DNA of 64,000 nt from Candidatus Methylobacter oryzae. Lineage in GTDB: Bacteria; Pseudomonadota; Gammaproteobacteria; Methylococcales; Methylomonadaceae. The notes under the pieces are model-generated. The model was not told the origin of the DNA, ran no database searches, and was given only the letters and a program-made list of their open reading frames with translations. Made by a program: the position numbers and the translations under genes. Location: assembly GCF_003994235.2 (NCBI RefSeq), contig NZ_RYFG02000010.1, forward strand, positions 264 to 64,263, in the 5' to 3' direction. Of the stretch, positions 49,732-58,155 are shown in pieces (positions within the stretch are counted from its first letter, which is position 1; every line of letters begins with the position of its first letter).

Positions 49732-51624
49732 TCAAACAATATCCGCCAAATTCCCTTTGGTTTCGAGCCATACTTTCCTATCTTGCGAGCGTTTCTTAGC
49801 CAGCAATAAATCAAGCTGCCCCGTAGTGTCGTCATCCTCGGCTACCGTCAACTGCACCAGCCTGCGCGTATCCGGGTTCATCGTGGTTTCCCTGAGCTGG
49901 CTGGGATTCATTTCACCTAGACCTTTAAAACGCTGCACATTGACCTGGCCTTTGAGCTTTTCGGCAGCAATGCGATCCAGCACGCCCTGCCGTTCGGCTT
50001 CATCCAGCGCGTAAAACACCCGCTTGCCGACATCGATCCGGTACAGCGGCGGCATTGCGACAAAAACATGGCCGGCTTCGACCAGCGATTTGAAATGCTG
50101 GTAAAACAAAGCGCAGATCAGCGTGGCGATATGATTACCGTCGGAATCCGCATCGGCCAAAATGCAAACCTTGCCGTAACGCAGGTTCTGCAAATCGGAA
50201 GAACCCGGTTCTATGCCCAAAGCCACGGCAATATCGTGAACCTCCTGCGACGCCATCACTTGGTTGGACTCCACTTCCCAGGTATTCAAAATCTTGCCGC
50301 GCAACGGCATAATCGCCTGAAAGTCCCGTTCCCGCGCTTGTTTGGCGGAACCACCGGCCGAATCCCCTTCGACCAGGAACAATTCGGTTCGCCCAATATC
50401 CTGCGCCGAACAATCGGCCAACTTGCCCGGCAAGGCGGGGCCGGCGGTGATTTTTTTGCGGATGATTTTTTTATTGGACCGCAGCCGTTTTTGCGCGCTG
50501 GAAATAATCACTTCGGCGATTTTCTCGCCCTCGGCCGGGTTCTGGTTCAGCCATAGACTGAAACTGTCTTTCGCCACGCCGGACACAAAAGCCACGCACT
50601 CGCGGGAACTGAGCCTTTCCTTCGTTTGTCCTGAAAACTGCGGATCTTCCAATTTGACCGACAATACAAAATGGCAGTTTTCCCAGACATCTTCCGGCGC
50701 GACTTTAACGCCGCGCGGCAGGATATTCCTGATGTCGCAAAACTCGCGCATCGCTTCGGTCAAGCCTGCCCGCAAGCCGTTGACGTGAGTTCCGCCTTGC
50801 GCGGTCGGCACCAGGTTCACATAACTTTCGGCCAGCACTTCCGGCGGATTTTCAATCGCCCAAACAATGCCCCACTCGACAGCTTCATGATTTGCGGCCA
50901 TGCTGCCCATGAACGGCTGCTCAGGGCAAAAATCAATATCGCCGATACGGTCGAGCAAATATTCCTTGAGACCGTCCTGGTAACACCAAACATACTCTTC
51001 CTCGGTTTGATCGACTTTCAGAGATATTTTCAAACCCGGACACAAAACCGCTTTCGCACGCAACACATGCTTAAGCTTTGCGACAGAGACTTTGTTGGAG
51101 TCGAAATATTTTTCGTTCGGCCAAAACCGAACCGTCGTTCCGGTATTATTTTTACCGACTGCGCCGGTTTCGAGCAACTCCGTTTGCTTGTCGCCATCGG
51201 CAAACTCCATCCGGTAAACCTTGCCGTTCCGCTTAACTTCCACTTCCAGCTTGGCCGACAGCGCGTTAACAACCGAGACGCCGACGCCATGCAAACCGCC
51301 GGAAAACTGGTAATTCTTATTGGAAAACTTTCCGCCCGCATGCAGTTGGGTCAAAATCACCTCGACGCCCGGAATACCCTGCTCCGGATGAATATCGACC
51401 GGCATACCGCGGCCGTTATCGCTAACCTGTACCGCGCCGTCTTTATACAAAACCACGTCAATCGACGTAGCATGACCGGCCATCGCTTCATCGACACTAT
51501 TGTCAACAACTTCCTGTACCAAATGGTTGGGTCTTGTCGTGTCCGTATACATGCCGGGACGCTTTCGCACCGGCTCCAATCCGCTTAACACTTCGATTGC
51601 AGCCGCGTTGTATTCGTTACTCAT
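49732..51624 (-). CDS. parE: DNA topoisomerase IV subunit B
   Basis: A 630-residue ParE (E. coli 630), the ATPase half of topoisomerase IV. The GHKL ATP site has VQEVVDNSVDEAMAGHA and DNGRGMPVDIH, and the lid is GGLHGVGVSVVNAL. The TOPRIM domain has LVEGDSAGGSAKQARERDFQAIMPLRGKILN and ADADSDGNHIATL. MYTDTTRPNHLVQE is the ParE form, not GyrB. parC is not next to it. Divergent from xseB. Confidence 0.97.
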   Translation of the reverse strand: MSNEYNAAAIEVLSGLEPVRKRPGMYTDTTRPNHLVQEVVDNSVDEAMAGHATSIDVVLYKDGAVQVSDNGRGMPVDIHPEQGIPGVEVILTQLHAGGKFSNKNYQFSGGLHGVGVSVVNALSAKLEVEVKRNGKVYRMEFADGDKQTELLETGAVGKNNTGTTVRFWPNEKYFDSNKVSVAKLKHVLRAKAVLCPGLKISLKVDQTEEEYVWCYQDGLKEYLLDRIGDIDFCPEQPFMGSMAANHEAVEWGIVWAIENPPEVLAESYVNLVPTAQGGTHVNGLRAGLTEAMREFCDIRNILPRGVKVAPEDVWENCHFVLSVKLEDPQFSGQTKERLSSRECVAFVSGVAKDSFSLWLNQNPAEGEKIAEVIISSAQKRLRSNKKIIRKKITAGPALPGKLADCSAQDIGRTELFLVEGDSAGGSAKQARERDFQAIMPLRGKILNTWEVESNQVMASQEVHDIAVALGIEPGSSDLQNLRYGKVCILADADSDGNHIATLICALFYQHFKSLVEAGHVFVAMPPLYRIDVGKRVFYALDEAERQGVLDRIAAEKLKGQVNVQRFKGLGEMNPSQLRETTMNPDTRRLVQLTVAEDDDTTGQLDLLLAKKRSQDRKVWLETKGNLADIV

Positions 51625-51666
51625 ACTTCCTAATCACTCACAATTCAATTTCAGATATAATGAGGC

Positions 51667-51713
51667 GCAAGGTAAAAGGTACAAGATACAAGGCCTTCCA
51701 CCTTTTACCTTGC
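51667..51713. repeat. Inverted/direct repeat cluster between parE and xseB
   Basis: Arms GCAAGGTAAAAGGT (51667-51680) and its exact complement (51700-51713) form a 14-bp stem with a 19-nt loop. ACAAGATACAAGG and TGCACCTTGTACCTTGC add further AAGGT/ACCTT units on both sides. It lies in the divergent start region, so it is not a terminator for either gene. Confidence 0.65.
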
Positions 51714-51766
51714 ACCTTGTACCTTGCATCTCTATTACATCGTATCATTAAAAATATTTTTATCTC

Positions 51767-52000
51767 ATGCCGAAAAAGAAAACCCCGACTTTATTCGAAG
51801 ACTCCCTCGCCGAATTAGAACAACTGGTCAACCAGCTTGAACAAGGCGATATTTCGCTGGAAGAATCGTTAAAGTCGTTTGAGCGCGGGGTTAACTTGAC
51901 CCGAACCTGTCAAAAAGCCCTGCAAGAGGCCGAGCAGAAAGTTCAAATTCTAATTGAAAAAAACGGCACTCAAACCCTGGAGCCATTTACCGATGAGTAA
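51767..52000 (+). CDS. xseB: Exodeoxyribonuclease VII small subunit
   Basis: A 77-residue XseB (E. coli 80) with the typical [43 protein letters not shown] coiled coil. With XseA, coded elsewhere, it degrades single-stranded DNA. It overlaps ispA by 8 bp, the conserved xseB-ispA order. Confidence 0.95.
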   Translation: MPKKKTPTLFEDSLAELEQLVNQLEQGDISLEESLKSFERGVNLTRTCQKALQEAEQKVQILIEKNGTQTLEPFTDE

Positions 52001-52889
52001 TGCGTTAAAAGACTATCTTGAATTTTGTCAAAACCGTGTAGAAAGAGCGCTGGATGCCCGTTTGCCCGGCGAAAACATCCTGCCGCAAAAACTGCATCAA
52101 GCCATGCGCTATAGCACATTGGACGGCGGCAAACGGATGCGCCCGATGCTGACCTATTGCACCGGAAAAGTCTTGGGCATCGCTCCGGAAGCGTTGGACG
52201 GCCCGGCTTGCGCGGTGGAATTTATTCACGTTTATTCATTGATACATGACGACCTGCCGGCGATGGACGACGACGATCTTAGACGCGGCAAAGCCACCTG
52301 CCATAAAGCGTTCGACGAAGCGACCGCGATTTTAACCGGCGACGCATTACAGGCCTTGGCTTTCGAGACACTAGCAACCGATCCCAGCATCACCGCATCG
52401 CCTGAAAACCGCCTGAAGATGATCTCCGTGCTAACCAAGGCCAGCGGTTCGCAAGGCATGGTCGGCGGCCAGGCAATCGACCTGCAATCCGTAGGCACCA
52501 GCCTGACGCTGCCTGAACTGGAAAACATGCACATCCATAAAACCGGCGCACTGATCCGCGCCAGCGTCAATATGGCGACACTGGCGAAACAGAATGTAGA
52601 CGCGGAGATTGCGAAAAAACTGGATAACTATGCCAAATGCATCGGCTTGTCGTTCCAGGTTAAAGACGACATTCTCGACGAAGAAAGCGATACCGCGACA
52701 TTGGGCAAAACCCAAGGCAAGGACAAGGACAACAATAAACCGACCTACCCTGCGCTGTTAGGCATGGCCGGCGCGAAACAAAAAGCCCAGGAACTGCATG
52801 AGCAGGCATTGGAGAACTTGAGTATTTTTGGCAGCGAAGCGGATTTATTGAGGGATTTGTCGCTTTATATTATTCAGCGGGATCATTGA
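51993..52889 (+). CDS. ispA: Farnesyl diphosphate synthase (IspA)
   Basis: From ATG at 51993 this is a 298-residue short-chain prenyltransferase (E. coli 299). The first Asp-rich motif is [14 protein letters not shown], the second [19 protein letters not shown] and the FQVKDD context fit FPP synthase, with small residues before the first motif. It makes FPP, the primer for uppS. In most relatives dxs follows; here a restriction island does. Confidence 0.96.
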   Translation: MSNALKDYLEFCQNRVERALDARLPGENILPQKLHQAMRYSTLDGGKRMRPMLTYCTGKVLGIAPEALDGPACAVEFIHVYSLIHDDLPAMDDDDLRRGKATCHKAFDEATAILTGDALQALAFETLATDPSITASPENRLKMISVLTKASGSQGMVGGQAIDLQSVGTSLTLPELENMHIHKTGALIRASVNMATLAKQNVDAEIAKKLDNYAKCIGLSFQVKDDILDEESDTATLGKTQGKDKDNNKPTYPALLGMAGAKQKAQELHEQALENLSIFGSEADLLRDLSLYIIQRDH

Positions 52890-52924
52890 TTCGAGTTTAT
52901 CGGATTTAAAGGCTGCTATTTTCC

Positions 52925-52964
52925 AAGATCGTCATTCCGGCAGGTAAACAGGCATGACGATCTT
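52925..52964 (+). terminator. Hairpin after ispA
   Basis: An 11-bp stem AAGATCGTCAT (52925-52935) with ATGACGATCTT (52954-52964) around an 18-nt loop, 35 bp after the ispA stop. There is no T tract, so it may equally be a boundary repeat of the inserted restriction island. Confidence 0.45.
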
Positions 52965-53065
52965 GTATAAAATATAGAATAGAAAAGTAGAATTAGGTTC
53001 TACGCTTGATCTTTACTGCGCATAAAGCAATCCAGCAACAAACATAACATGAGCCCAATTTAATT

Positions 53066-53078
53066 CACCAAGTTGGTG
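53066..53078. promoter_or_regulatory. Palindrome upstream of hsdM, candidate operator
   Basis: CACCAAGTTGGTG has 6-bp arms around one central base, 62 bp before the hsdM start. TAGCTCA occurs twice just after it. A regulator site for the restriction operon is possible but unproven; no controller gene is present upstream. Confidence 0.3.
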
Positions 53079-53139
53079 TTTCTAGCTCACGGTTAGCTCA
53101 AATGTCATATGCAAACAACATCCTCCATCAGAAGAGCAA

Positions 53140-54951
53140 ATGACCAATTTCAAAGATAAAGCCAACCTGATATGGGAAGTAGCGGACTTACTGCGAGGCG
53201 ATTATAAACAGTCCGACTACGGCAAAGTGATATTACCGATGACGGTTTTGCGCCGCCTCGATTGCGTATTGACACCGAATAAACAGAAAGTGCTCGATTA
53301 CCTGCCTAAAGTTGAAAAATTCTCCGATAGCGCCAAAGACCTCACCTTAAATAAAATAGCCGGGGCGAATTTTCACAACCGCAGCCAGTTTGATTTCGCC
53401 AAACTGGTGGCAGCCCCCAACCATATCGCCGCCAACCTGCGCAATCACATCAACGGTTATTCCGCTTCAGCCCGCGAGATTATCGAATACTTTAATTTCG
53501 ACGATCAAATTGAGCGCATGGATGATCCCAAGGCGGACATCCTATTCCAAGTCGTGAAAAAATTTGCCGAAATCGACCTGTCCGACATGGACACTATGCA
53601 CATGGGCTATGTGTTCGAAGATCTGATCCGGCGTTTTGCCGAACAATCCAACGAGACCGCCGGAGAGCACTTTACGCCTAGGGAAGTGATCAAACTGATG
53701 GTCAACGTATTGTTCAACGCCGACAATCAAGCACTCACACAGCCCGGCATCGTCAAAACCCTGTACGACCCGGCCTGCGGCACCGGCGGCATGCTCTCGA
53801 TCGGCGAACAACACCTGAAAGATTTTAATCCCAACGCGAAGCTGGAAGTCTTCGGCCAGGAAATCAACCCCGAATCCTACGCCATTTGCAAATCGGACAT
53901 GCTGATCAAAGGGCAAAATCCCGCCAATATCAAATTCGGCAACACCTTTACCATCGATGGACTAAGGGATGAAAAATTCGACTACATGCTGTCCAATCCG
54001 CCTTTTGGCGTGGACTGGAAAAAAGCCCAGAAAATCATCACCGACGAACACGCCAACTTAGGCTACGCAGGCCGCTTCGGCGCGGGGCTGCCGCGTATCA
54101 ACGACGGATCGCTGCTGTTTTTGCAGCACATGATCGCCAAAATGAAACCTCGAGAAGATGGCGGCAGCCGCATCGGCATTGTCTTTAACGGTTCGCCGCT
54201 GTTTACCGGCCAAGCCGGCAACGGCGAAAGCAACATCCGCCAATGGATCATCGAAAACGACTGGCTGGAAGCCATTATCGCCCTGCCCGACCAACTGTTT
54301 TACAACACCGGCATTTCCACCTACATCTGGATACTCAACAACCATAAAATCCCCGAGCGCAAAGGCAAAATCCAACTGATCAACGCCACTGGCGGCAAAG
54401 ACGAAGAACAGGTAAAAGCCGGCAAGCGCGACAACAACCGTTTCTGGGAAAAAATGCCGCGCTCGCTGGGCAACAAGCGCAAGCAAATCCCCGAAAACGG
54501 CGACAGCAAAGGCATAGGCTTTATCACCAAACTCTACGGTGATTTTACCGAAAACGAATTCGTCAAAATCCTGCCCAACGAGTTCTTCGGCTACTGGCGG
54601 GTTACCGTCGAACAGCCGGAGAAAGACAACAACGGCAACATCATTAAGGGGCGCGACGGCAAGCCCAAAGCAGACAGCAGCCTGCGCGACTATGAAAACA
54701 TCCCGTTTTTACAGAAAACCCGCGACGGCAAACTGATTCCGCAAAGCATCAAGGAATATTTTGAACGGGAAGTGAAACCGCACTTGCCCGAAGCCTGGAT
54801 TGACGACAGCAAAACCAAAACCGGCTACGAAATCAACTTCACCAAATATTTCTACGAGTTCAAGCCTCTGCGTTCATTGGCCGAGATTAAAGCCGATATT
54901 TTGGCGCTGGAACAAAGCAGCCTGGAATTGGAAAAGCAGGTGTTGGAATGA
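53140..54951 (+). CDS. hsdM: Type I restriction-modification DNA methyltransferase subunit
   Basis: A 603-residue HsdM. The SAM-binding motif I is in DPACGTGGM near 210-218, and the catalytic N6-adenine motif NPPFGVDW near 286-293. The N-terminal helical domain (LIWEVADLLRGDYKQSDYGKVILPMTVLRRLDC) is of the usual HsdM_N type, and the C-terminus is long and charged. It methylates adenine in both half-sites as M2S. GAAGAG precedes the ATG. It is the first of six genes that overlap by 1-4 bp each, so one transcript and coupled translation are very likely. Confidence 0.96.
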   Translation: MTNFKDKANLIWEVADLLRGDYKQSDYGKVILPMTVLRRLDCVLTPNKQKVLDYLPKVEKFSDSAKDLTLNKIAGANFHNRSQFDFAKLVAAPNHIAANLRNHINGYSASAREIIEYFNFDDQIERMDDPKADILFQVVKKFAEIDLSDMDTMHMGYVFEDLIRRFAEQSNETAGEHFTPREVIKLMVNVLFNADNQALTQPGIVKTLYDPACGTGGMLSIGEQHLKDFNPNAKLEVFGQEINPESYAICKSDMLIKGQNPANIKFGNTFTIDGLRDEKFDYMLSNPPFGVDWKKAQKIITDEHANLGYAGRFGAGLPRINDGSLLFLQHMIAKMKPREDGGSRIGIVFNGSPLFTGQAGNGESNIRQWIIENDWLEAIIALPDQLFYNTGISTYIWILNNHKIPERKGKIQLINATGGKDEEQVKAGKRDNNRFWEKMPRSLGNKRKQIPENGDSKGIGFITKLYGDFTENEFVKILPNEFFGYWRVTVEQPEKDNNGNIIKGRDGKPKADSSLRDYENIPFLQKTRDGKLIPQSIKEYFEREVKPHLPEAWIDDSKTKTGYEINFTKYFYEFKPLRSLAEIKADILALEQSSLELEKQVLE

Positions 54952-55958
54952 ACGAAGAAACTCAAAACATCATTATCTACAATACAACTGACGGCAAAGC
55001 CAGCGTCAAACTCTACGCCCAAGACGGCATGGTCTGGATGAGCCAAAACCAGTTGGCTGAACTTTTTGCCACCTCCAAGCAGAATATCGGTCAACATATC
55101 GCCAACATATTGAATGAAAACGAAATGTCCGAAAATTCAGTTGTAAAGAATTTCTTTACAACTGCCGCTGACGGCAAAGAATACCAAGTCGCCCACTACT
55201 CGCTGGAAATGATCCTTGCGATTGGTTTCAGGGTACGCAGTAAACGCGGCACCCAATTTCGCATTTGGGCCAACCGTAATTTAAGGGAATATATGATTAA
55301 AGGCTTTGTCATGGACGACGAACGCCTAAAAAAACCGGATGGCAGACCGGACTATTTTGACGAACTGCTGGAACGCATCCGCGACATTCGCGCTTCGGAA
55401 AAACGCTTTTACCAAAAAGTACGCGACCTGTTTGCCCTAAGCAGCGATTACGATCCCAGCGACAAAGCCACGCAAATGTTTTTTGCCGAAACCCAAAACA
55501 AACTTCTGTTTGCCGTCACCCGGCAAACTGCTGCGGAAATTATTGTCAACCGGGCCGATGCCGACAGGCCCAATATGGCGCTGACGAACTGGCAAAGCGG
55601 CGTAGTACGCAAGCAGGATATTTTTATCGCCAAAAATTATTTAAGCGAAGACGAAATTGATACGCTGAACCGTCTGGTCGTGATTTTCCTGGAAACTGCG
55701 GAACTGCGTGCTAAAAACCGCACCGGCCTGACCATGAACTTCTGGCAGGAAAACGTCGATAAAATCCTGACTTTTAACGACCAGCCCCTGCTAAGCGGAA
55801 AAGGCACGATCAGCCATGCGCAAATGGAAAAGAAGGTGCGCGAAATTTATGACGCTTTTGATAAAAAGCGCAAAGTGCAAGAAGCCGAACTAGCCGATCA
55901 AGATGACTTACAAGCCCTGCAACAACTGGCAGACGATATTAAACGGAGCGGTCAATAA
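54948..55958 (+). CDS. RhuM-family protein, copy 1
   Basis: A 336-residue RhuM-family protein. The N-terminal part (about 1-120) has VWMSQNQLAELFATSKQNIGQHIANIL, a helix-turn-helix-like segment, then YSLEMILAIGFRVRSKRGTQFRIWANRNLREYMIKGFVMDDERLK, the family core. The remaining 200 residues are helical, with RASEKRFYQKVRDLFALSSDYDP and QTAAEIIVNRADADRPNM. RhuM proteins were first noted on Salmonella pathogenicity island 3 and are often found with type I restriction genes; their role is not settled. It overlaps hsdM by 4 bp and shares one base with hsdS. A full-length paralogue lies 3.2 kb downstream in the same operon. Confidence 0.93.
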   Translation: MNEETQNIIIYNTTDGKASVKLYAQDGMVWMSQNQLAELFATSKQNIGQHIANILNENEMSENSVVKNFFTTAADGKEYQVAHYSLEMILAIGFRVRSKRGTQFRIWANRNLREYMIKGFVMDDERLKKPDGRPDYFDELLERIRDIRASEKRFYQKVRDLFALSSDYDPSDKATQMFFAETQNKLLFAVTRQTAAEIIVNRADADRPNMALTNWQSGVVRKQDIFIAKNYLSEDEIDTLNRLVVIFLETAELRAKNRTGLTMNFWQENVDKILTFNDQPLLSGKGTISHAQMEKKVREIYDAFDKKRKVQEAELADQDDLQALQQLADDIKRSGQ

Positions 55959-57154
55959 TGGAACGCTATGAGAACTATAAAGACAGTGGGGTTGAGTGGA
56001 TTGGGGAGATTCCTGAGGGATGGGAGGTTAAGAAGCTAAAGTATGTAGCTAGTTTAAGAAGCGGCAATAATTTAACATCCGATCAAATTAAAAATAGCAG
56101 TGAATATCCAGTATATGGCGGTAACGGACTTCGTGGCTTCTATAATGAATTCACTCATGAAGGTAATTTTATTTTGATTGGTCGGCAGGGGGCGCTCTGC
56201 GGAAATATTAATTATGCAAGTGGAAAATTCTGGGCTACTGAGCACGCGGTTGTTGTTCAATCAGTACTTAACTATAAAATCAATTGGTTGGGTGAAGTAT
56301 TGCGAACAATGAATCTGAATCAATTTTCGGTCGCTGCTGCGCAGCCTGGACTTGCAGTTGAAGCTATTTACAACTTATCCATTCCCTATCCCTCATTCCA
56401 AGAACAAACCGCCATTGCCAATTACCTTGACCGCAAGACGGCGGAGATTGATGCGCTGATTGCCCAAAAAGAACGTTTAATTGCGCTGTACGAGGAAGAA
56501 AAAACCGCCATTATCAATCAAGCCGTAACCCGAGGCGTTGATCCCAACGCCAAGCTAAAAGACAGTGGCATCGACTGGCTAGGCGAAATTCCTGATGAGT
56601 GGAAAGTTAAGAAACTGAAGTATGTAGCGATATTAAAAAGCGGCAACAATTTGACATCTGAAAACATTAATAATGGTAAGTATCCCGTGTATGGTGGTAA
56701 TGGATTACGAGGCTATTACGATAAATTCACCCATAACGGTGACTTGATTTTAATAGGTCGTCAAGGTGCCCTTTGTGGGAATATTAACTATGCCAAAGGT
56801 AAATTCTGGGCTACAGATCATGCAGTTGTAGTTCAACCACGCATGAATTACAAAACCATTTGGCTTGGAGAAATGTTGAAAGCAATGAACTTAAATCAAT
56901 ATTCTGTTGCCGCCGCACAACCTGGGCTTGCAGTTGAAGCAATTTGTAACCTGTCAGTTCCATACCCGCCACTAGAAGAACAAACTGCCATCGTTCGCCA
57001 CATCGAAACCGAATCCGCCCGCATCGATGCCAAAATCGCCAAAACCCAACGCATCATAGAGCTACAAAAAGAATACCGCGCCGCGCTGATTTCCGAAGTA
57101 GTAACGGGCAAAATCAAGGTCTCGCATCTGGCAGATAGAGAGTCGGACTTATGA
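55958..57154 (+). CDS. hsdS: Type I restriction specificity subunit with duplicated recognition domain
   Basis: A 398-residue HsdS made of two repeats. Each begins KDSG-(V/I)-(E/D)-W-(I/L)-GEIP, then carries a target-recognition domain (about 20-145 and 215-343). It ends in a conserved coiled coil (EEQTAI-region to about 190 and 390). Unusually the two recognition domains are near-identical in protein sequence: both have YPVYGGNGLRG, LIGRQGALCGNINYA, GKFWAT and SVAAAQPGLAVEAI. At the DNA level they differ at many third positions, so the duplication is old or converged by selection. These stretches are more A+T-rich than the neighbours. The expected outcome is equal half-sites. It overlaps the next gene by 4 bp. 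Confidence 0.95.
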   Translation: MERYENYKDSGVEWIGEIPEGWEVKKLKYVASLRSGNNLTSDQIKNSSEYPVYGGNGLRGFYNEFTHEGNFILIGRQGALCGNINYASGKFWATEHAVVVQSVLNYKINWLGEVLRTMNLNQFSVAAAQPGLAVEAIYNLSIPYPSFQEQTAIANYLDRKTAEIDALIAQKERLIALYEEEKTAIINQAVTRGVDPNAKLKDSGIDWLGEIPDEWKVKKLKYVAILKSGNNLTSENINNGKYPVYGGNGLRGYYDKFTHNGDLILIGRQGALCGNINYAKGKFWATDHAVVVQPRMNYKTIWLGEMLKAMNLNQYSVAAAQPGLAVEAICNLSVPYPPLEEQTAIVRHIETESARIDAKIAKTQRIIELQKEYRAALISEVVTGKIKVSHLADRESDL

Positions 57155-58155
57155 CGTTATGTGTAGCCTGGATTCGCCAAGCCAATGGAACCGAAGAATT
57201 GGTGTTTGCGACGGATAGCACGCTGACAGGCGGAGAAAAATGGGACCACGGCATCAAGCTTTTTGAGCTTCCGCGCAAGGATTGTTTACTGAGCTTCGCC
57301 GGTAGTACCGCAAGAGCCTATCCACTGATTCTGAACCTTGTTTCATCTATTAGCTTTGACAAATACCTGGATTCACCGTCAACCAATATTGAAGAAGTTT
57401 TAAAACATATTACTGAGTTATTTACTGACTTAATTAGAAAAATCGTCAAAGAAGTAATTTCTGAAGACATTCACGAATTACGAAATGCCGCTCGTTTTGT
57501 TTTCGGCGGATGGGACTGGCAGCGCGGATTATTTCGTGTATGGGAATTGTTCTATTCAAAGGAAGTGGAAGGCTTTCTATTCAAGGAAATTACGGACGAT
57601 GGGACTAAAACCCGCTTTTATACTTTCATAGGTGATGCCCAGCAAGACGACTTCAGTGAACAAACGAAAAAGCGCTTTCAACAACTATTGATAGACGAAG
57701 ACAAATTGGATTCCAAGCTGGATATGGAACCGTTGAAGTTACTGCGGGAGATTGCTTTAGATTCGAGTATTCGCGCAGTTGGAGGAAGCTTGCAAATAGC
57801 TAAAGTTTACAAATCCAGCCGCACCGAATTTTTTGGTATTACTTGGCCTTCCAGCGATTCACCACCCTATTTTCAAGGCAGAAAATATAATCAAGCCTCT
57901 AAACCACCCGTGCGTTACCTAAATCCGGACACTTTTGAAATTATGGACATGGATTTGCCTCGCACGATCAAGCTTGATGATGAGGAAATTTATGGTTCCC
58001 ACATAGATTTTGTACGCGAATGCTATCCAAACGGCGAAGTAAGCGAAACTATATCGGAACGGGACAGGCTCAGGATAAAGAGCATTCTAAAAGAAGTTGC
58101 TTACACCCAGTTTCTGCAACGTCAACAAAGTATTGGAGAGGAGCTTGAAGAATGA
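57151..58155 (+). CDS. Proteasome/HslV-like Ntn-hydrolase protein in a restriction operon
   Basis: A 334-residue protein not assigned to a named family by me. Its first 60 residues follow the proteasome-beta/HslV pattern. Thr2 comes right after the initiator Met, LVFATDS has Asp22 where proteasomes have Asp17, and IKLFEL has Lys36 in the place of Lys33. LLSFAGSTARA (46-56) then matches the -G-A-D/G- helix start. Later, FGGWD (118-122), YTFIGDA (157-163) and LDSSIRAVGGSLQIAKV (203-219) resemble the strands and the D-x2-SGG segment that close this fold. The last 110 residues are extra. Met removal would expose Thr2 without a propeptide. No signal peptide, so it is cytoplasmic. Overlaps of 4 bp on both sides tie it to hsdS and the second rhuM. 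The fold call is by eye; peptidase activity is inference. Confidence 0.65.
   Translation: MTLCVAWIRQANGTEELVFATDSTLTGGEKWDHGIKLFELPRKDCLLSFAGSTARAYPLILNLVSSISFDKYLDSPSTNIEEVLKHITELFTDLIRKIVKEVISEDIHELRNAARFVFGGWDWQRGLFRVWELFYSKEVEGFLFKEITDDGTKTRFYTFIGDAQQDDFSEQTKKRFQQLLIDEDKLDSKLDMEPLKLLREIALDSSIRAVGGSLQIAKVYKSSRTEFFGITWPSSDSPPYFQGRKYNQASKPPVRYLNPDTFEIMDMDLPRTIKLDDEEIYGSHIDFVRECYPNGEVSETISERDRLRIKSILKEVAYTQFLQRQQSIGEELEE

Noticed and set aside
50671-51588. A 305-codon plus-strand open frame within parE
   Set aside because: It lies completely antisense to a well-conserved parE, has no ribosome binding site and no recognisable motif; long antisense frames are expected from the codon use.
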